NCBI GenBank assembly: GCA_964036665.1
Contig: OZ038526.1
Location: forward strand, 1,488,001 to 1,552,000
From: Gordius sp. MW1
Lineage: Eukaryota; Nematomorpha; Gordioida; Gordea; Gordiidae
Length of the DNA stretch: 64,000 nt
Reading direction: 5' to 3'
Below, one piece after another: positions 11,779 to 24,700 of the stretch. Both the position numbers and the translations under genes were made by a program. Positions within the stretch are counted from its first letter, which is position 1. Every line of letters begins with the position of its first letter. The notes beneath the pieces were generated by a model that was not told the DNA's origin, ran no database searches, and saw only the letters and a program-made list of their open reading frames with translations.

Positions 11779-12777
11779 TACCATATTTAAGCTGCTGGGG
11801 GGGGCGCCTGATCTGTGTGGGTCCCGTGTCATTTGTAGGTAATATTAGACATTTTGCTGTTACGTAATGTTTAACGTCAAATGCCATCGCAGTAAGGTTA
11901 TTATGTGTGTTGTCGTCAGTTAGCACTTTTCGTGCAAGTCATTTAACCTCTCTAATTTAGGCACTTATTTCGAATCAATCACAATTTTTCATCAAAAAAA
12001 TAATATCTAAAGTTGGAACGACAGATCAAAATTAGTTTTTTTGGTTAAAAAGTTTATTTTCACGAAACAAAGTTACATATGTAAGCGTAATAAAATAAAG
12101 ACAAAATGATTGCTTTTGACCTGTGTTTATTTAATTAAAAATTTTGAAAGGCCTTTATTTTCATATATCATTCTGTTTGTACACGAGGGGGTTTATTCCT
12201 TATCGTATTTGCATAAATTTATTCACCTCTGCCTTTTAATGGCTAAATGTGTGCAAAATATTAATTAAATAATTTAAACAAATTTTGAATTATAAAACAT
12301 GTTGACTAGTAATAAGGGTACGTTGTTGATGTTAGCACTCTCAACCAACTCGCTTTTACGAACTAGGGGTGTACCTTGTTAATTGCATTACCAAAATTTT
12401 GTTTTGTCCTCAATTCCCTGCACATAAAAATTGCATTTACATTAAAATTGTTGTATAAAAATCACTTTTTGGGGCATTTAAGATATCTAAAACCGCAAAG
12501 CCTATTAATTTATTCCATCTTCACTATTCTAATAGTATGAAATTATAGGCTTATTGATCAAAATAGCTCACAAATAAATTTTGTATACGAAAAAACCTTA
12601 CAAACATTTACTTTAATCCTTAATTTTGTTGAATTGCTTTAATATTTAATTCTTGATCAATCTGTTTCTATCATAATTTAATAATTTGAAGTGAATTTCA
12701 ACGTTTAATTTGTGAACTTTTAAAATCGTCTGCTTCCCATTTTTCATTACTAATTTTTAATTTCGGAAAGGAATTCC
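11779..12777. other. 5' flank of the FAM122 gene
   Basis: AT-rich with no recognised repeat or coding exon. It presumably holds the promoter and 5' UTR of the gene that starts at 12778, but no core promoter element could be assigned. Confidence 0.35.
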
Positions 12778-15700
12778 ATGTCGTCCTCTTTCAGGGATAT
12801 AAGGAGGTTCGATGGATCGACGCTGTCTAACAGTTTTTTGCGAACCAACAAAACGACACTCGGAGGGAAACAAAAATTTCGAAGTTCCAGTTATTCCCTA
12901 ACTCAAGCCTTAGAAGATCCTATCCCGGTAAGTTTATAATGTATACTAATCAATTATTATTTATAAAAAATACATATTTTGCAGAGATGAAAGAAATATA
13001 TAAAAAAATTAAGAATTATTAATATTTGGAAAACATTCGCTAGTAATGCCGATTTTCTGTCAACCATTCAAATTACCAAAGGATAGTAAAGAAATTTGTT
13101 TCCCTATTTTTTTAATAATTTGTAAGGCTTGGGGGCAAAGGTTGTGAGGGTGGTTGCCGCAATGGGGCAAAAATTATAATTATTTATTTTCTTTTTACTC
13201 AATGTAATCTCAGCTCGTGGTAATCATTTTCTGCGTTATTTAAAGGTTTAAGCTTTTATAATTGTGCGGCCATGTTGTTCATTTGAGAGTTTCCGTGAAA
13301 TAATTGTGCATGCTTTAGGATGATGTAGGCCCGTGTTTCCCATCTCGAAGCTCGAGTATTAAGAAGTTATTCCAAGCCCCATCACCCAGAATTAATCAGT
13401 TGAAGCAAGAAGAGGGCATGGAACGCGAAACAACGCACGAAAGGTCGACCCACATCAACCTTTTGCTGTCGAACACGTGGGAAGATTTAGCATTGGTACT
13501 AACTAATTTATGCTTGCCTCACATTTTAATTTAAATTGACCTTAATTTATTATGTCTGTTGTACACAGTTAAATGGATAATTTATTTAATACAAACCCTA
13601 AGGTATTGGCTTAGAATTCGTTATTCTTAATATTAATTCTACTGACAATATATATTTATTGCCTTGACTAGTAATAATAAGTTTAAAAATGTTTTTTTTA
13701 TTCGACCAAAAATCATCTTCACTTTATAGTTAAATACTGTATATGCTGTTTTTATTAAAATTTATTGAGGGTGCTGGGCTCACTAATGTTTAATCCATTT
13801 AATCACTATGTTCTCCATATTATTTTTTTAGGCTTAGCTGCTCCAACCTTATTTTAATTTTACACCCACAGGATGGATTCGACAAAGAAAAAAATTGTAG
13901 CACTAAAAATAGCAAAGATTCGCCCATGTCCGATCACGCTATCGATCAGGTCGACCAAAATGGCAATCATGGTTACCACACCGATTTTTCCGCGTTCAAG
14001 GATGACAACACCATGAATGCCAAAGTATATTCTTCAGGCTAATTATACCAGCAAATATTTAATATATATAAGGAAGGATACCTACGACAGGCTGAATATT
14101 GTATTCCTCTTGTAAAAGTCGGGATATAACTCGAACCCGATACGACTGAATAATATCTTTGTAATTTCGACCCACATTCGACTCTAAAAATTATTTAAAT
14201 CCGACATGGCCCGAAAATATATTTCGCCTGCATTTAGTTTTATACCTGAATGTGGAATGAGTTAAACTTGGCAGGTTTGCTAGAATTAAAATTGGGGCGT
14301 TTTTATGTAGAACAAATTTTTATCGGGGTGGATTGGAGCGGTACTTAGAATTGTTGCAGCCTTTGCTGATTTTGAAATCTTGTCACCATTTAAGCATTTA
14401 TTAAGTGAATGGCCGCTTCAGCTTAGCCACATATCTATTTTTACAAAATAATAATATATTTATCGCAGTCGCAAATTGTTAAGATTTGCGAATAGTATCT
14501 TTTTCAAATTGTTTAATGAATTTTGAGATGGTTTAAAGGCATGGGCGTAGCCAGGAAGAGGCAGAGAGGAGCAGCTGTCCTCCTATCCAACAAATTTTGA
14601 AAATTTATTACAAATATGGCGAAATTTTTAAAAAATTATCACTTCCCCCCTCCCCTCTGATTCAAATCCTGGTTACGCCCATGATTACAGGCAATAATAT
14701 GGGATATGCCTATTTAATACAATTTATTAACATTAAAAATAACTACAAAAGTTTGATGACAAATATGGAATATGTCGTTACTTTAAAATGTCAAAGTTGT
14801 CGGTCAAATAAAACCCATTATTTTCTTATGCAATTTAATCGAAAATAGTGTATGTTTGCAGAGCCTTTTGAGCCCAAATTCCAATAATACAAAGTCTAAC
14901 AATCCTTACTTACCCTTCCGTGCCATCTCAAGTCCGACTGGAAAATGCTATGCTTCAAAGTAAGTTAAATAACTATTCCCCTTTTATATTAACTTCCCGT
15001 ACACCGTTATCATTTAAATCACTTTCAGGCGGAGCCTTAGTCCCGTAATAAAGCTAAAACCAAGTTCCATCTGTATCAAAAGGAAATGTAAGCCAAACTG
15101 TCACACGTGTTTTTTTAAATTAATCTTAATTTGTGCGCCTATAAATGATAGATGATTCGGACAATGATAGTTGCACCAGTTCGCCGCCCATTAAAAAACA
15201 CCATTCCTACTCCCTGACAACGGAGCAATGCAATCCCAATCTAACATCCATCTTCAATTCAAATCCTTGTTCAAATCCCTACGACAATCGTTCGTTGCCG
15301 CCGTCCCCCGTCCGACTTTTCGATTTTGCTCATGGCACTAGTCGAAGCTCTTCCCCTTGCTACAGCGAAGAATCGAATAGAGCCTACGAGTTCAAATTGA
15401 ACGAATTGGAGTGCATTGCCTCAACCGGTAGTAATAATAGAAACGGTGTCGCTAAGTGTTGTCCTAACCCTGGCCTTCCACCTACGTGCCCCTTCCCCCT
15501 GCAAAAGCAATCATACTTCAACAAAGGATACAACGTACCACTGCGACTTGGTTTCTCTCTCAACAACATCGAGTATTTGCTGTCATTTTTACGTTGGGCG
15601 TAGCCAGCATTGAAACTAGACGGGGGTGACAATAATAATTTTGGGAGGAATAAAATAATCATTTTTTGAAATTTTAGCTACAATTTTAATAAATTTCATC

Positions 15701-16511
15701 AAATCTTTAGATTTATAGGGAGCAGCCGCCTCTCTATGCCACTCCCCCCCCCCTTGGCTACGCCCATGCTCTTATCATATTTCACAATTATAGCTGCCAA
15801 GATAACAAGAGCTTCAATCATTACAGTCATTCCTTACGGGCTAAGTCGTTGATATCGCCCTTATCTTTTCGTTGTTTTCCCTCACGCGATATGATGGGGT
15901 CCCCCTTGCCTTCCCTTTGGTCTCCCACTCTAACCAGAACCACCGTCGCCCCGGCGAGCACCAATGATAATTACGATGATTGTTCGACGGCGGACGAGGC
16001 TGTACTCAGCAACCTGTATTACGGAACGCCCGACAGTACGGAAGGACCGTTCGAGACCAACCATCATTACACGTGTGTTAGTCCGATCGCCACGTCGACG
16101 GCCCTGGCTTATATTGGCGGCCTTAGTCCCGCCTCTTCTTCCTCCTACCCACAATCTCTCTACAGCTCCTCGTCCAAAGATATTTTTTGTCACGTGACCC
16201 CTTCCACCTCCCACAACTCGGCCCTAACCCGTTTCGTTCCGATCAACTCAAGCGCCCGTTCCGACGACTCCCCGAGGCCTGATCGTCAATTTACTCCTCA
16301 GCATGTCGGGTCTCCAGCAGACTCAGCCATAGACGTTGGATGTATTGAAGCTACTGTTTACTCGAATACCATCGAGCCTTTTCCCAAAAATTACTCCGAT
16401 CAAATGGACATTGATGGCAGAGAAGTTACCATTTCTAGGCCCCCTCTACCAACAACCGTTGGTACCCCCGAAAGATTGCCCATCATTTCTGTACCCTTAA
16501 CCTCCCAATGA
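12778..16511 (+). CDS. PABIR (FAM122): FAM122/PABIR-family PP2A-B55 regulator, 7 exons, 591 aa
   Basis: Exons: 12778-12927, 13319-13495, 13872-14024, 14862-14959, 15029-15087, 15152-15572 and 15794-16511; all junctions are GT-AG and phases agree. An in-frame TAA at 12751 fixes the ATG. Residues 71-109 (PSPRINQLKQEEGME, then WEDLAL) match the hallmark block of vertebrate FAM122A, in which two helices bind the PP2A B55 subunit and the catalytic subunit to inhibit the phosphatase. A second conserved block, SLSPVIKLKPSSICIKRK (about 195-212), matches the SQSPINCIRPS..KRK region including its basic patch. The protein is about twice the vertebrate length, and the excess is a Ser/Pro-rich C-terminal tail. 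Expected role: a nuclear regulator of mitotic entry. The last intron (15573-15793) holds a MITE; its donor is the least certain junction. Confidence 0.88.
14540..14683. mobile_element. CATGGGCG-type MITE copy in FAM122 intron 3
   Basis: Starts CATGGGCGTAGCCAGG and ends GGTTACGCCCATG. The flanks TTTAAAGG and ATTACAGG match at 6 of 8 positions, a decayed target duplication. It lies within the intron between 14024 and 14862. Confidence 0.8.
15592..15768. mobile_element. CATGGGCG-type MITE filling FAM122 intron 6
   Basis: The left end GGGCGTAGCCAGCATTG and right end CTTGGCTACGCCCATG bracket about 175 bp with the usual G and C runs. The inferred intron is only 221 bp, so without the element it would be near 45-50 bp. 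The reading frame runs through the left terminus for a few codons and then stops, so this segment must be spliced out for the C-terminal 239 codons to be made. Confidence 0.75.
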
Positions 16512-17049
16512 TTGTCATCGAGCCTATCTATTATCTAATTTTTTCGTTTATTATCGAATTGTTACAGTTTGTAAACATACACAAATATTAAATGAACGTG
16601 ACAATCTAATCCCTACCCCCTTCCAAGTGATTGTGTAAATACTAAATAGTTTAGCAGTCAGTATAAAGATATTTATGGTGCGTATTTTTATTGCTTCACT
16701 ACTCACACAGAGTATTTAATGTTTTTTTGTTTCTTTCGCGCTTTAAAGTTACTTCATAATATTTATATATCAAATATATATCGATGGCTCCTTTATTTTA
16801 TATAATTTAATGTTACAACACACATATCGAATGTTAGTTAGTATGTCAAATAGTTTGGGAATTTGGCCATCGCGCGATATCGTTTCTTATACCCTTACCC
16901 CCAAAGCAGTTATAAATTTAAACTTTCTATAGTACCCCAATATTTATGGTAGTTTATAAAATTCGCACCATTCATAACGTTGGCTATTTTGAAATAAAAA
17001 TTAGCTGTTGTTGTATGGTGTCGTAATAGTTTGAGCGGATAGATATAGT
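16512..17049. other. FAM122 3' flank
   Basis: AT-rich sequence following the stop codon. No repeat boundary was recognised before the element at 17050. Confidence 0.4.
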
Positions 17050-17802
17050 TAGAGACCTGCACTGGTGACCTAAAACCCGACCCAATGTCGGGTCGGGTTT
17101 AAAATGCTTTCGGGTTTAAAATGTCGGGTCTAAGATTATGAATTTTACATTGCAAAGTACACTGGACATTTTAAATTGATGCTATTATGTATAATATTTT
17201 TACTTAATATCGAAATGTATAATTGAAGATCATCCATCCAGTTAATTATTTTTCTTTCATTTATTTAAATATGATTCTTTTAATTTGGACGCAAATTTAA
17301 ATTTGACCCGTTAAAGGTAAAATTTATCAACAAATCAAAATTTTTAAATTGTATTTAAATATTGTTAAGGGATAGTTAATTATAAGACTACATAAATATA
17401 TATTCATACACCATAATAAAAGTAAGTTTTAATTTATTAAATGGTTCATTTGCAAAACTATATTTCAAATTAATGGCGACCCCATATTGTAGATACTATC
17501 ATTTTTATACATCACTTCACTAAATGATTTAAATAAATTTAGTAATTACAATCTGTGGTATCAATTAGTTTCATAAATCGCACTTAACTTTGTCAATTAG
17601 ATATTACACACCGCAATTTACTCTAGCGTCGGATACCAAAATCTCAAACGCGTTCGGCAGGGATTCGGTTAAAAAAATCAAACGCTTTCGGGTCGGATTT
17701 GGTTGAAAATTTTAAAAGGCTTTCAGGTCGGGTCCGAGTTTAAAATTTTAAAAAAATTTCGGGTTCGGGTTGAAAAAAGGGACTTTGCATTTTTCTAGAG
17801 CA
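17050..17802. mobile_element. AGAGACCTGCA-family hAT-like element, about 750 bp
   Basis: Opens TAGAGACCTGCACTGG followed by ACCCGACCCAATGTCGGGTC. The right end has repeated TTTCGGGTCGG, AGGTCGGGTCCGAG and TTCGGGTTGAAAAAAGG, and then CTTTGCATTTTTCTA. Both subterminal regions are built from CGGGT units, and the middle is AT-rich without coding capacity. The flanks GATATAGT and GAGCAAGT match at only 5 of 8 positions, so the exact right edge is uncertain. Confidence 0.6.
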
Positions 17803-18749
17803 AGTATATTTGTAATACTCACATGCATAGACTACATAGCCTGCTCATGCCATATTTTCCATATTACCATCAAATTTTCCTCCATTTTGAAGACAATAAC
17901 TGGTGTATTTAACCATGTCATTTTGCGCTATAACAATCAATTTACCTTCCTCACTATTTTATAAATTTGAACGAACGTTAATAAATTAATATTATACAAA
18001 TATAGATGGCGCTATATTATTAAACAAACATTCATCACAGTTCTTACATCTTTATGTAATGTGTAAAAGATATTTATTTTAGAATGATGTTTTTGATATC
18101 TACCTAATTCAATATTTTTTTTATTTACCTTAAGATTACTTAATTTAAAAATATTACTAATATCTATATAATCACTACTTTACCATGTTATTATTAAATA
18201 GTGGGAAAAAGGGTACACATTTTGTGCGTTGATGAGAAGTCTATGCTTACATGTTACAACAGCCACAAATTTATGTTAATATAAATAAAATGCTTGATAA
18301 TAATTTCCACTTTTTTTGATTACGATTTAGTTACAAATTACATAATTTTATATAAACTTTTTAAGTTTAAATTTTTATTCTTATATGTGTAATGGTAACT
18401 TTCGTAACGTTTAGAGGACTAATTTACCCACGTTAAAGTAAATCTTTAATTTATTTGAATATAACTTCATTTAATAATGATTATGAGAACGCCAAACATT
18501 AATGTGGTGGGGGGGGGGGGCGACGCATCTGTTTGTTAAATGCCTGTTAAAATCGAAGCCACAAAACAACATAAGTGAAGGGGAACGATATAATAGTTTA
18601 AATTTTTTAACATAACAGCTGACTTTTAAAGAATAACATTGATAGTAAAAAACAAGAAAAAGGGTCGGAGAGTGTTTGAGCATTTTTGGTTGTGTGTCAA
18701 TACGGGTATAAAGAAGGCTGTTTGAAACATTGATTTGAGGGGGTGGGTA
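17803..18749. other. Intergenic between hAT-like element and ACSBG 3' end
   Basis: AT-rich. A lone G run near 18509-18520 resembles the MITE G tracts, but no ends were found. No gene is supported. Confidence 0.4.
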
Positions 18750-21700
18750 TCATATGTGGGTAACGTAACTCTCCGAATGTTTTAAGGGAATGTTTATAGA
18801 ACCGTTCGACTGTAGCTTATGATTAGGGTCGAGATCGTTGTAATTGACATCGACGTCGTTGGTGTACAAATCGTCGATTAGATGCGCGTACATCTTCAAC
18901 ACTATGGGTCTCCGAAGTTTGAGGGTAGGGCCTGGAAGAAAATATGAAATTTAATGATTAATAAACAAATGATAAATAATAATCTAAAAAAAATGCTTAG
19001 CGACTGTACTTCTGTCACATATAAAAACTATTCCGTATGTATGCAAACCCCAAAGAGACCTAACCCACCCTTAATGATGGGGTTTGGGATTCGTTCCGAC
19101 GTAAGGTTTTAGACTAGAGTTTGCATCTAGCTTGAAATTTAGATTGGGATTTGGGGAAAAATCTTAGGTGGATGCAAAACCCAAGGCTTCAGGTCAGACT
19201 CAAAACCTGACCTTAGGCAACCTGTTCGCACCACCTAAGGTTTTTCCCACCACTAGATTAAAGGGCTAAGTAAATGTAAAAGTAATACCTAACTCGCCTC
19301 CGGGTATGCTAAAATCACGTGGCAAAATGGTCCACTTTCTAATCATGGCCGCCCGACTCACGCTAATCTCGTTGACGGCATTCACGGCTCGTTGAATTGC
19401 CTGGGACAACTTTAAGGGCGTCTGTTCGACTATTTGTGACACGGTCTCCACTTCGACCCCCAAGGCCTTGACCCAGCTGAGGGCTGAGGGTGATAGACGA
19501 TCGAGCGGAGATCCCGCGCTTGGGTCAACTTCTGTCTTTAATATTTACATTTTAAAATGTCAATCTAGCATAGGCGTAGCCAGGTTCTGGATTAGGGGGG
19601 GGGGGCAACACGTTTAAAAGTTCAATTAGGGAGGGGGGGGGGGGGGTGAACATAATATTTTTCATTTTAAAGGGTTTTTGCATTTGAAAATTTTTATTTG
19701 TCATTTAGGCCCCCTGGCTCCGTCCATGATCCCTAGTGTTTTAAAAGTGGCTGGGTTTGTGGTGGTATGACCTTTGGTCGCAGTCGACTAAACATAAACA
19801 GACCAAATATTTTTTGGTCGTTTTTCCTAGTCGCAAAAGTGTTTAGACTAAACCACTGGTCGACCGAACAAAACCCAGCCGTTTTTACAACACTTGTCAC
19901 CCCTTTCCACGCGAGATGTTATAGTCATAGCTTATGATGAATAGTGAGTAATGTTTTCTTACTTTGACGGTTAGAAGGATGGATAGGAATTTTTTGTAGT
20001 CCCCTACGACCATGGCATTACTGATGAAATCTTTGAGTTCGTTTTTGATGGCGTCTTCTATCGGGACTGGGGCAATATTTTCCCCGCCAGCCGTTATGAT
20101 CAATTCTACAAACGACCGTTTTTTTATAAATACAAAAATGTAAATTTAGCGTTGTTTGGAGTTTTTAAGTCGGTTTTCATAATTTAAGTTAAGCTGTTTA
20201 TTATGGTTCTAAGGGACGATATAATATATTTTTTTGGTGAAATACTTGTTATGTAAAAAACGCAAACCTAAATAGGGTAAACAACTCAAATTGACATTAT
20301 TAAACCATAAACCATTTAAGATGCAAAGTTTCTTTTTGTGTCCAAATAACTAATCGTTTAAATGGTTGGTTATAATTACGGCCTAGCCCTTCTTAAGTAT
20401 CAAACATAGTGTTGTAAAAACGGCTGGGTTGGTCGATCTGTGTTTTTAGTCGACTAAACATAAACAGACCATTGATCTGTTTATGCAACCAAGAAAAATA
20501 GACGAGAAACCCGTTGGTCTGTCTATGTTTAGCCGACTAAAACTAAAGGCGACCAAACAAAACCCAGCCCTTTTAACACACTAATGACCTCACGTTTAAT
20601 TGTGGGAAATAAAAATGGAGTCGGGGCTAGCAATGTCCTCTTACCCTTGATTCGACCGGTGACGTATAGGAAGGGTCCGCCAATTTGAGCCTTTTCGAGT
20701 CGACCTAAATCGCCGGATCGGAGCCAGCCCTCGTTATCGATCACCTCCCTCGTTTCTTTTTCCCTCTTAACGTAACCCATGAAAACGTGGCGACCCTTGA
20801 TGCAAATCTGCCTCGCAAACGAATAGCCCAAACCAAACAAAGCATTATAAAGCGCGCGCAGCCAACAAGTTACTATCGAGCCTAGTAAAATTAATTGGCT
20901 TCTACACAATTTCACCTAAAGCTATTAAAATCGACTAGAAAAAATCACAAATATTTAGGGCCGGACTTTTGCTGTCGTTTTAATGTTAACTGATCAAAAT
21001 GTTAAATGGACAAAGGCGGGTTATGTATAGCAACCATTACTAGCTGGTTTAAGATCGTGAATATAACATTTTTAAGGTAAAAAGTTATTTTTGGGTAAGA
21101 AACTTAACATCCCTACCCATAATCAAGGTCGGTTATCGAATTTCAGAATTAATATATTAATTTTTTTCTCTTTGTTTCGGACAAATAATTATTAATTCAA
21201 CTACACACCCCGTTATTCATACTAAGTCACTTCTTCGTGCGATATTTCTTAGTGGGTGATTCGTTAAATCAACACCAATAGATAGAAATTAAAATTTACT
21301 TCGCCGACGCCATTTTGATCGGGATTGTCAATCTTGATTTGAGTTCCTAGGAGGGGCAAGCCCACGCTACCCGCCCAATGATTCCCCGCCCCGGGTAAAT
21401 TGAAGGAGGCGGGGCCCGTGCATTCGCTCATCCCGAATATCTCCATGATGGGGATGTTGAGGGAATTGAAGTAGGCCAACGTTTTCTGCGACAGCGGGGC
21501 TCCCGTGCTAACAAAGTAGGTGGTGCGATCGAGGCCTAACGCCTTGCGAACCTTCTTAAACACCAATATATTGGCCAACGTCCAACCCCAGGGCGTGCTT
21601 TGGCTATATTGATAGTTTGCATTAATACATAAATGCATAGCAGCAATCTATAACGGGTTCGTACGTTGTAAAAACGGCTGGGTTTGTTTGGTCGACCTTT

Positions 21701-24700
21701 AGTTTTAGTCGACTAGACATAGGCAAACCAAAGATTTATGTGTTTTTTTGGTCAAACCTTTGGCCTGTTTATGTTTAGTCGGCTAAAACGCAAAGGCTGA
21801 CCAAACAAAATCCAGCCGTTGTTACAACACTACACTACAATAAGTATGAAAAATATATATTTACCCATGCATGATAGCATCGCGTCCTTCTGTCCCAATT
21901 TTTTTAGCCCAACTGGATATGGTCTTTTTAATGCCACGCACTCCCTTCCCCACTTCTTCCATCTTTTCCGCAATCTTTTCCCAAACCCTTGGCACTCCGA
22001 TAAAAATGGTTGGTCGAACGTCTTTCAAATTTAAGACAAGCGTACCCTATATGGTGTCAATTTACAAAAAACATAATTTAATTTAAAGTTTCAAATTGTT
22101 TTATCAAAGTAAAAATTAACTCGATATACATAATTAGCAAATTGGGCTATAAATTCAATTTCATAGAGCATATTTCTAACTTTGAGGGCGTCCGGATGGG
22201 CGAAACAAATAGTACTCGCAGTGTCCATGACTATAAACATATCCAGCAGCTGGGCTGCCACGTGGCTCAGGGGCAGGTAACTTAGCAATACTTCGCTTTC
22301 GACGCTGAAGCCAATCGTTTGCCAAGCTTGGCGCGCTGTCCACGTTAACTATAAGTAGAGCAATCAATTTAAACTACAAAGTTCTCAAGCCTATATAATC
22401 GCTCAAGCAAAATGCCTTTTAAATTATTCAAATGTTTGCTAATTATTTCGTTTTGCCTTAACAAATTAATTTAAAAAAACTCTAAGAATGATACTAAGTA
22501 TTAGCATCAATTAATTCAGGCGGCTATTTTATTGTAATAAAAATTTTTTGTTTTTGCCGTATGGTTTGATTATAAAGCAAGGGTGAATCGTAATCTTTTG
22601 CCATTAAGATTTAAAATTTTTACTGACAAATAAAGTCTCATATTAAGTGAACTATTAGAACATAAACTGCATAGCAATTAAAAATCGTCTGGGTCGTGAC
22701 CCCAGTGAACTGGCATATCATTATTCAAATTCTGTGTAGGTTTTTATTTACAAAAAGTTCGCATGACGATTACCATAGCATGAAGAGCAAACGATTATTC
22801 AATTAGTAATCCAAAATATGTAAATTGCCCACCCCACAATTAATTACTTGTGAATCCTGAGGATATCTTTGCACTTTCACTTAACACATTAAAAATGATT
22901 ATTGACCACACAATGGTTAATTTATAGCGTAATGGTCTCTTAAAAATGTCAAAAACTTTCTTTGACTCAAAAATATTTGTAGCAAAAAATGCATACATTA
23001 TCGTGACTGATCATGACTCCTTTGGGGTTGCCCGTGGTTCCAGACGTGTAAATCAGGGAACAACACTTTTGGGGCACGATGCTGTGCATCCGTTTTTCCA
23101 GCTCGGCATCAGACACTTGACTGGATAAGGTTAAAAACTCTTCCCACTAAAACAAGCACACCATTGTGGTATAAAACGTTTTTTTGAAAATATAAAAAAC
23201 TAGAGGACTACTCCATTAGCAAGAAATATGGTTTGTGCGATATAACCCCCCCCCCTCCCTTGGACAAAATAGGAGCCTTGTTAGTGTAGGCAAATAAAAA
23301 TAATTAATAATCTTAATTAATTTGATATTTAATTTTAGATGAAATCTCTACTAATTCTAACACTATTTATACAAAAGTTTTCTGTCACGAATGCGTGTTT
23401 TCTAATAGGAAGAAATTAAATTCTTAATATTTCTTTAAAAAACTATCTCAACCTCTAAAATAAACGAGGAAGATGCTAATACGAGCCAAATTTTAATAAA
23501 GTATTTTTTAAGTATTTAACATGGGTATTTATATTAGTTCCTTGTTTATAGAGATTGCGGATATACTAACTAGACAAGAGTACTTAATTAATACTAAATT
23601 TAAATGATAATTTTATAAAGCGTTTGGAACATTTCATTCGTGCATGCTTCATTTTTAAACATACTTCAAAATCTAATTTCTTTAGAAATTGTGCGTGCTA
23701 ATTCTACAATAGTAAAAATTAACATTCTTCATGGTTTAGTAAATTCATTTTTTAAGGTTTACTTTTTAATGATCATGATTTAGCCGACTTTATTAAAGCA
23801 AATACAGCTGGCACCGCAGGCGGGCATGGATGAGCTTTTTGTTAAAAATTGCGGGGTGGGCTTGGACGAGCTTTATGGTAAAAAAACGATGGGACGGTCC
23901 TAGCTATTGATAGGGGCAAAACCTTTTATTTTAATATATAAAAAATGGTGTTTATATGTTTATCAAATTTATTATTAAAATTTTTAATATAATTAAATCC
24001 ATACTAATATTTGTTCGTTAATTATTCATAGAACTTGTGATTTTTAAATAAGCAGATTCCTAGATTTTTTATAATTTAGGGGATCGTAAAAAATTAACAA
24101 AAATAGGTATATTTAGTTAAATAAAATTAACCTTGCATAGAGTTTTAATTCTCATAAATGGTTTTATGCAGCTCCAAATACTACTAGTGAAAATTTAACG
24201 GCGCGTTACTTGTTGGAAGAAACAAAAGCCTATTTGGGACTGTTAAATTTAACATAATTTATTGAACATTTTATTATATAAATAAATGACTGATTTAGTA
24301 TTGACATAAAATGTTTAAAAAGTCACAGAATATATTAGTATTTTTTGGGAAATGTGTAGGCTGGGTGGGACGCTTTGCAAAGTATCAGAGGGACGAACTC
24401 GGACTTATAATTTCATTTTCACGGTCCAAAGGCGGGACAATTTTTGGTACTAGTGGGCAAATTATGCCTAAAAGACCCAGTGTTTAGTTTAAACAATGGC
24501 CCTAATTAGCACAAACAGAAAAATTGGAAGGAGCTATTTGCAATTTATTTGCGTTTTTTACCAAAAACCAATCATATATACTGAAAAAATACGCCCTTCG
24601 GGCGTATGGGGGCTCCTAGGCCCTTAAATTTTTGTTTAATAGTATTATCAAACAAATTTTTTTGACCCCCCCCCCCCTTGAGGCAATCCTGGCTACGCCT

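Noticed and set aside
14597-14848. 83-codon frame in FAM122 intron 3
   Set aside because: Begins inside a MITE and runs into AT-rich intron; no splice phase that keeps the FAM122 frame.
15930-16214. Antisense and alternate frames over FAM122 exon 7
   Set aside because: Shadows of the GC-richer real exon; no independent start or splice context.
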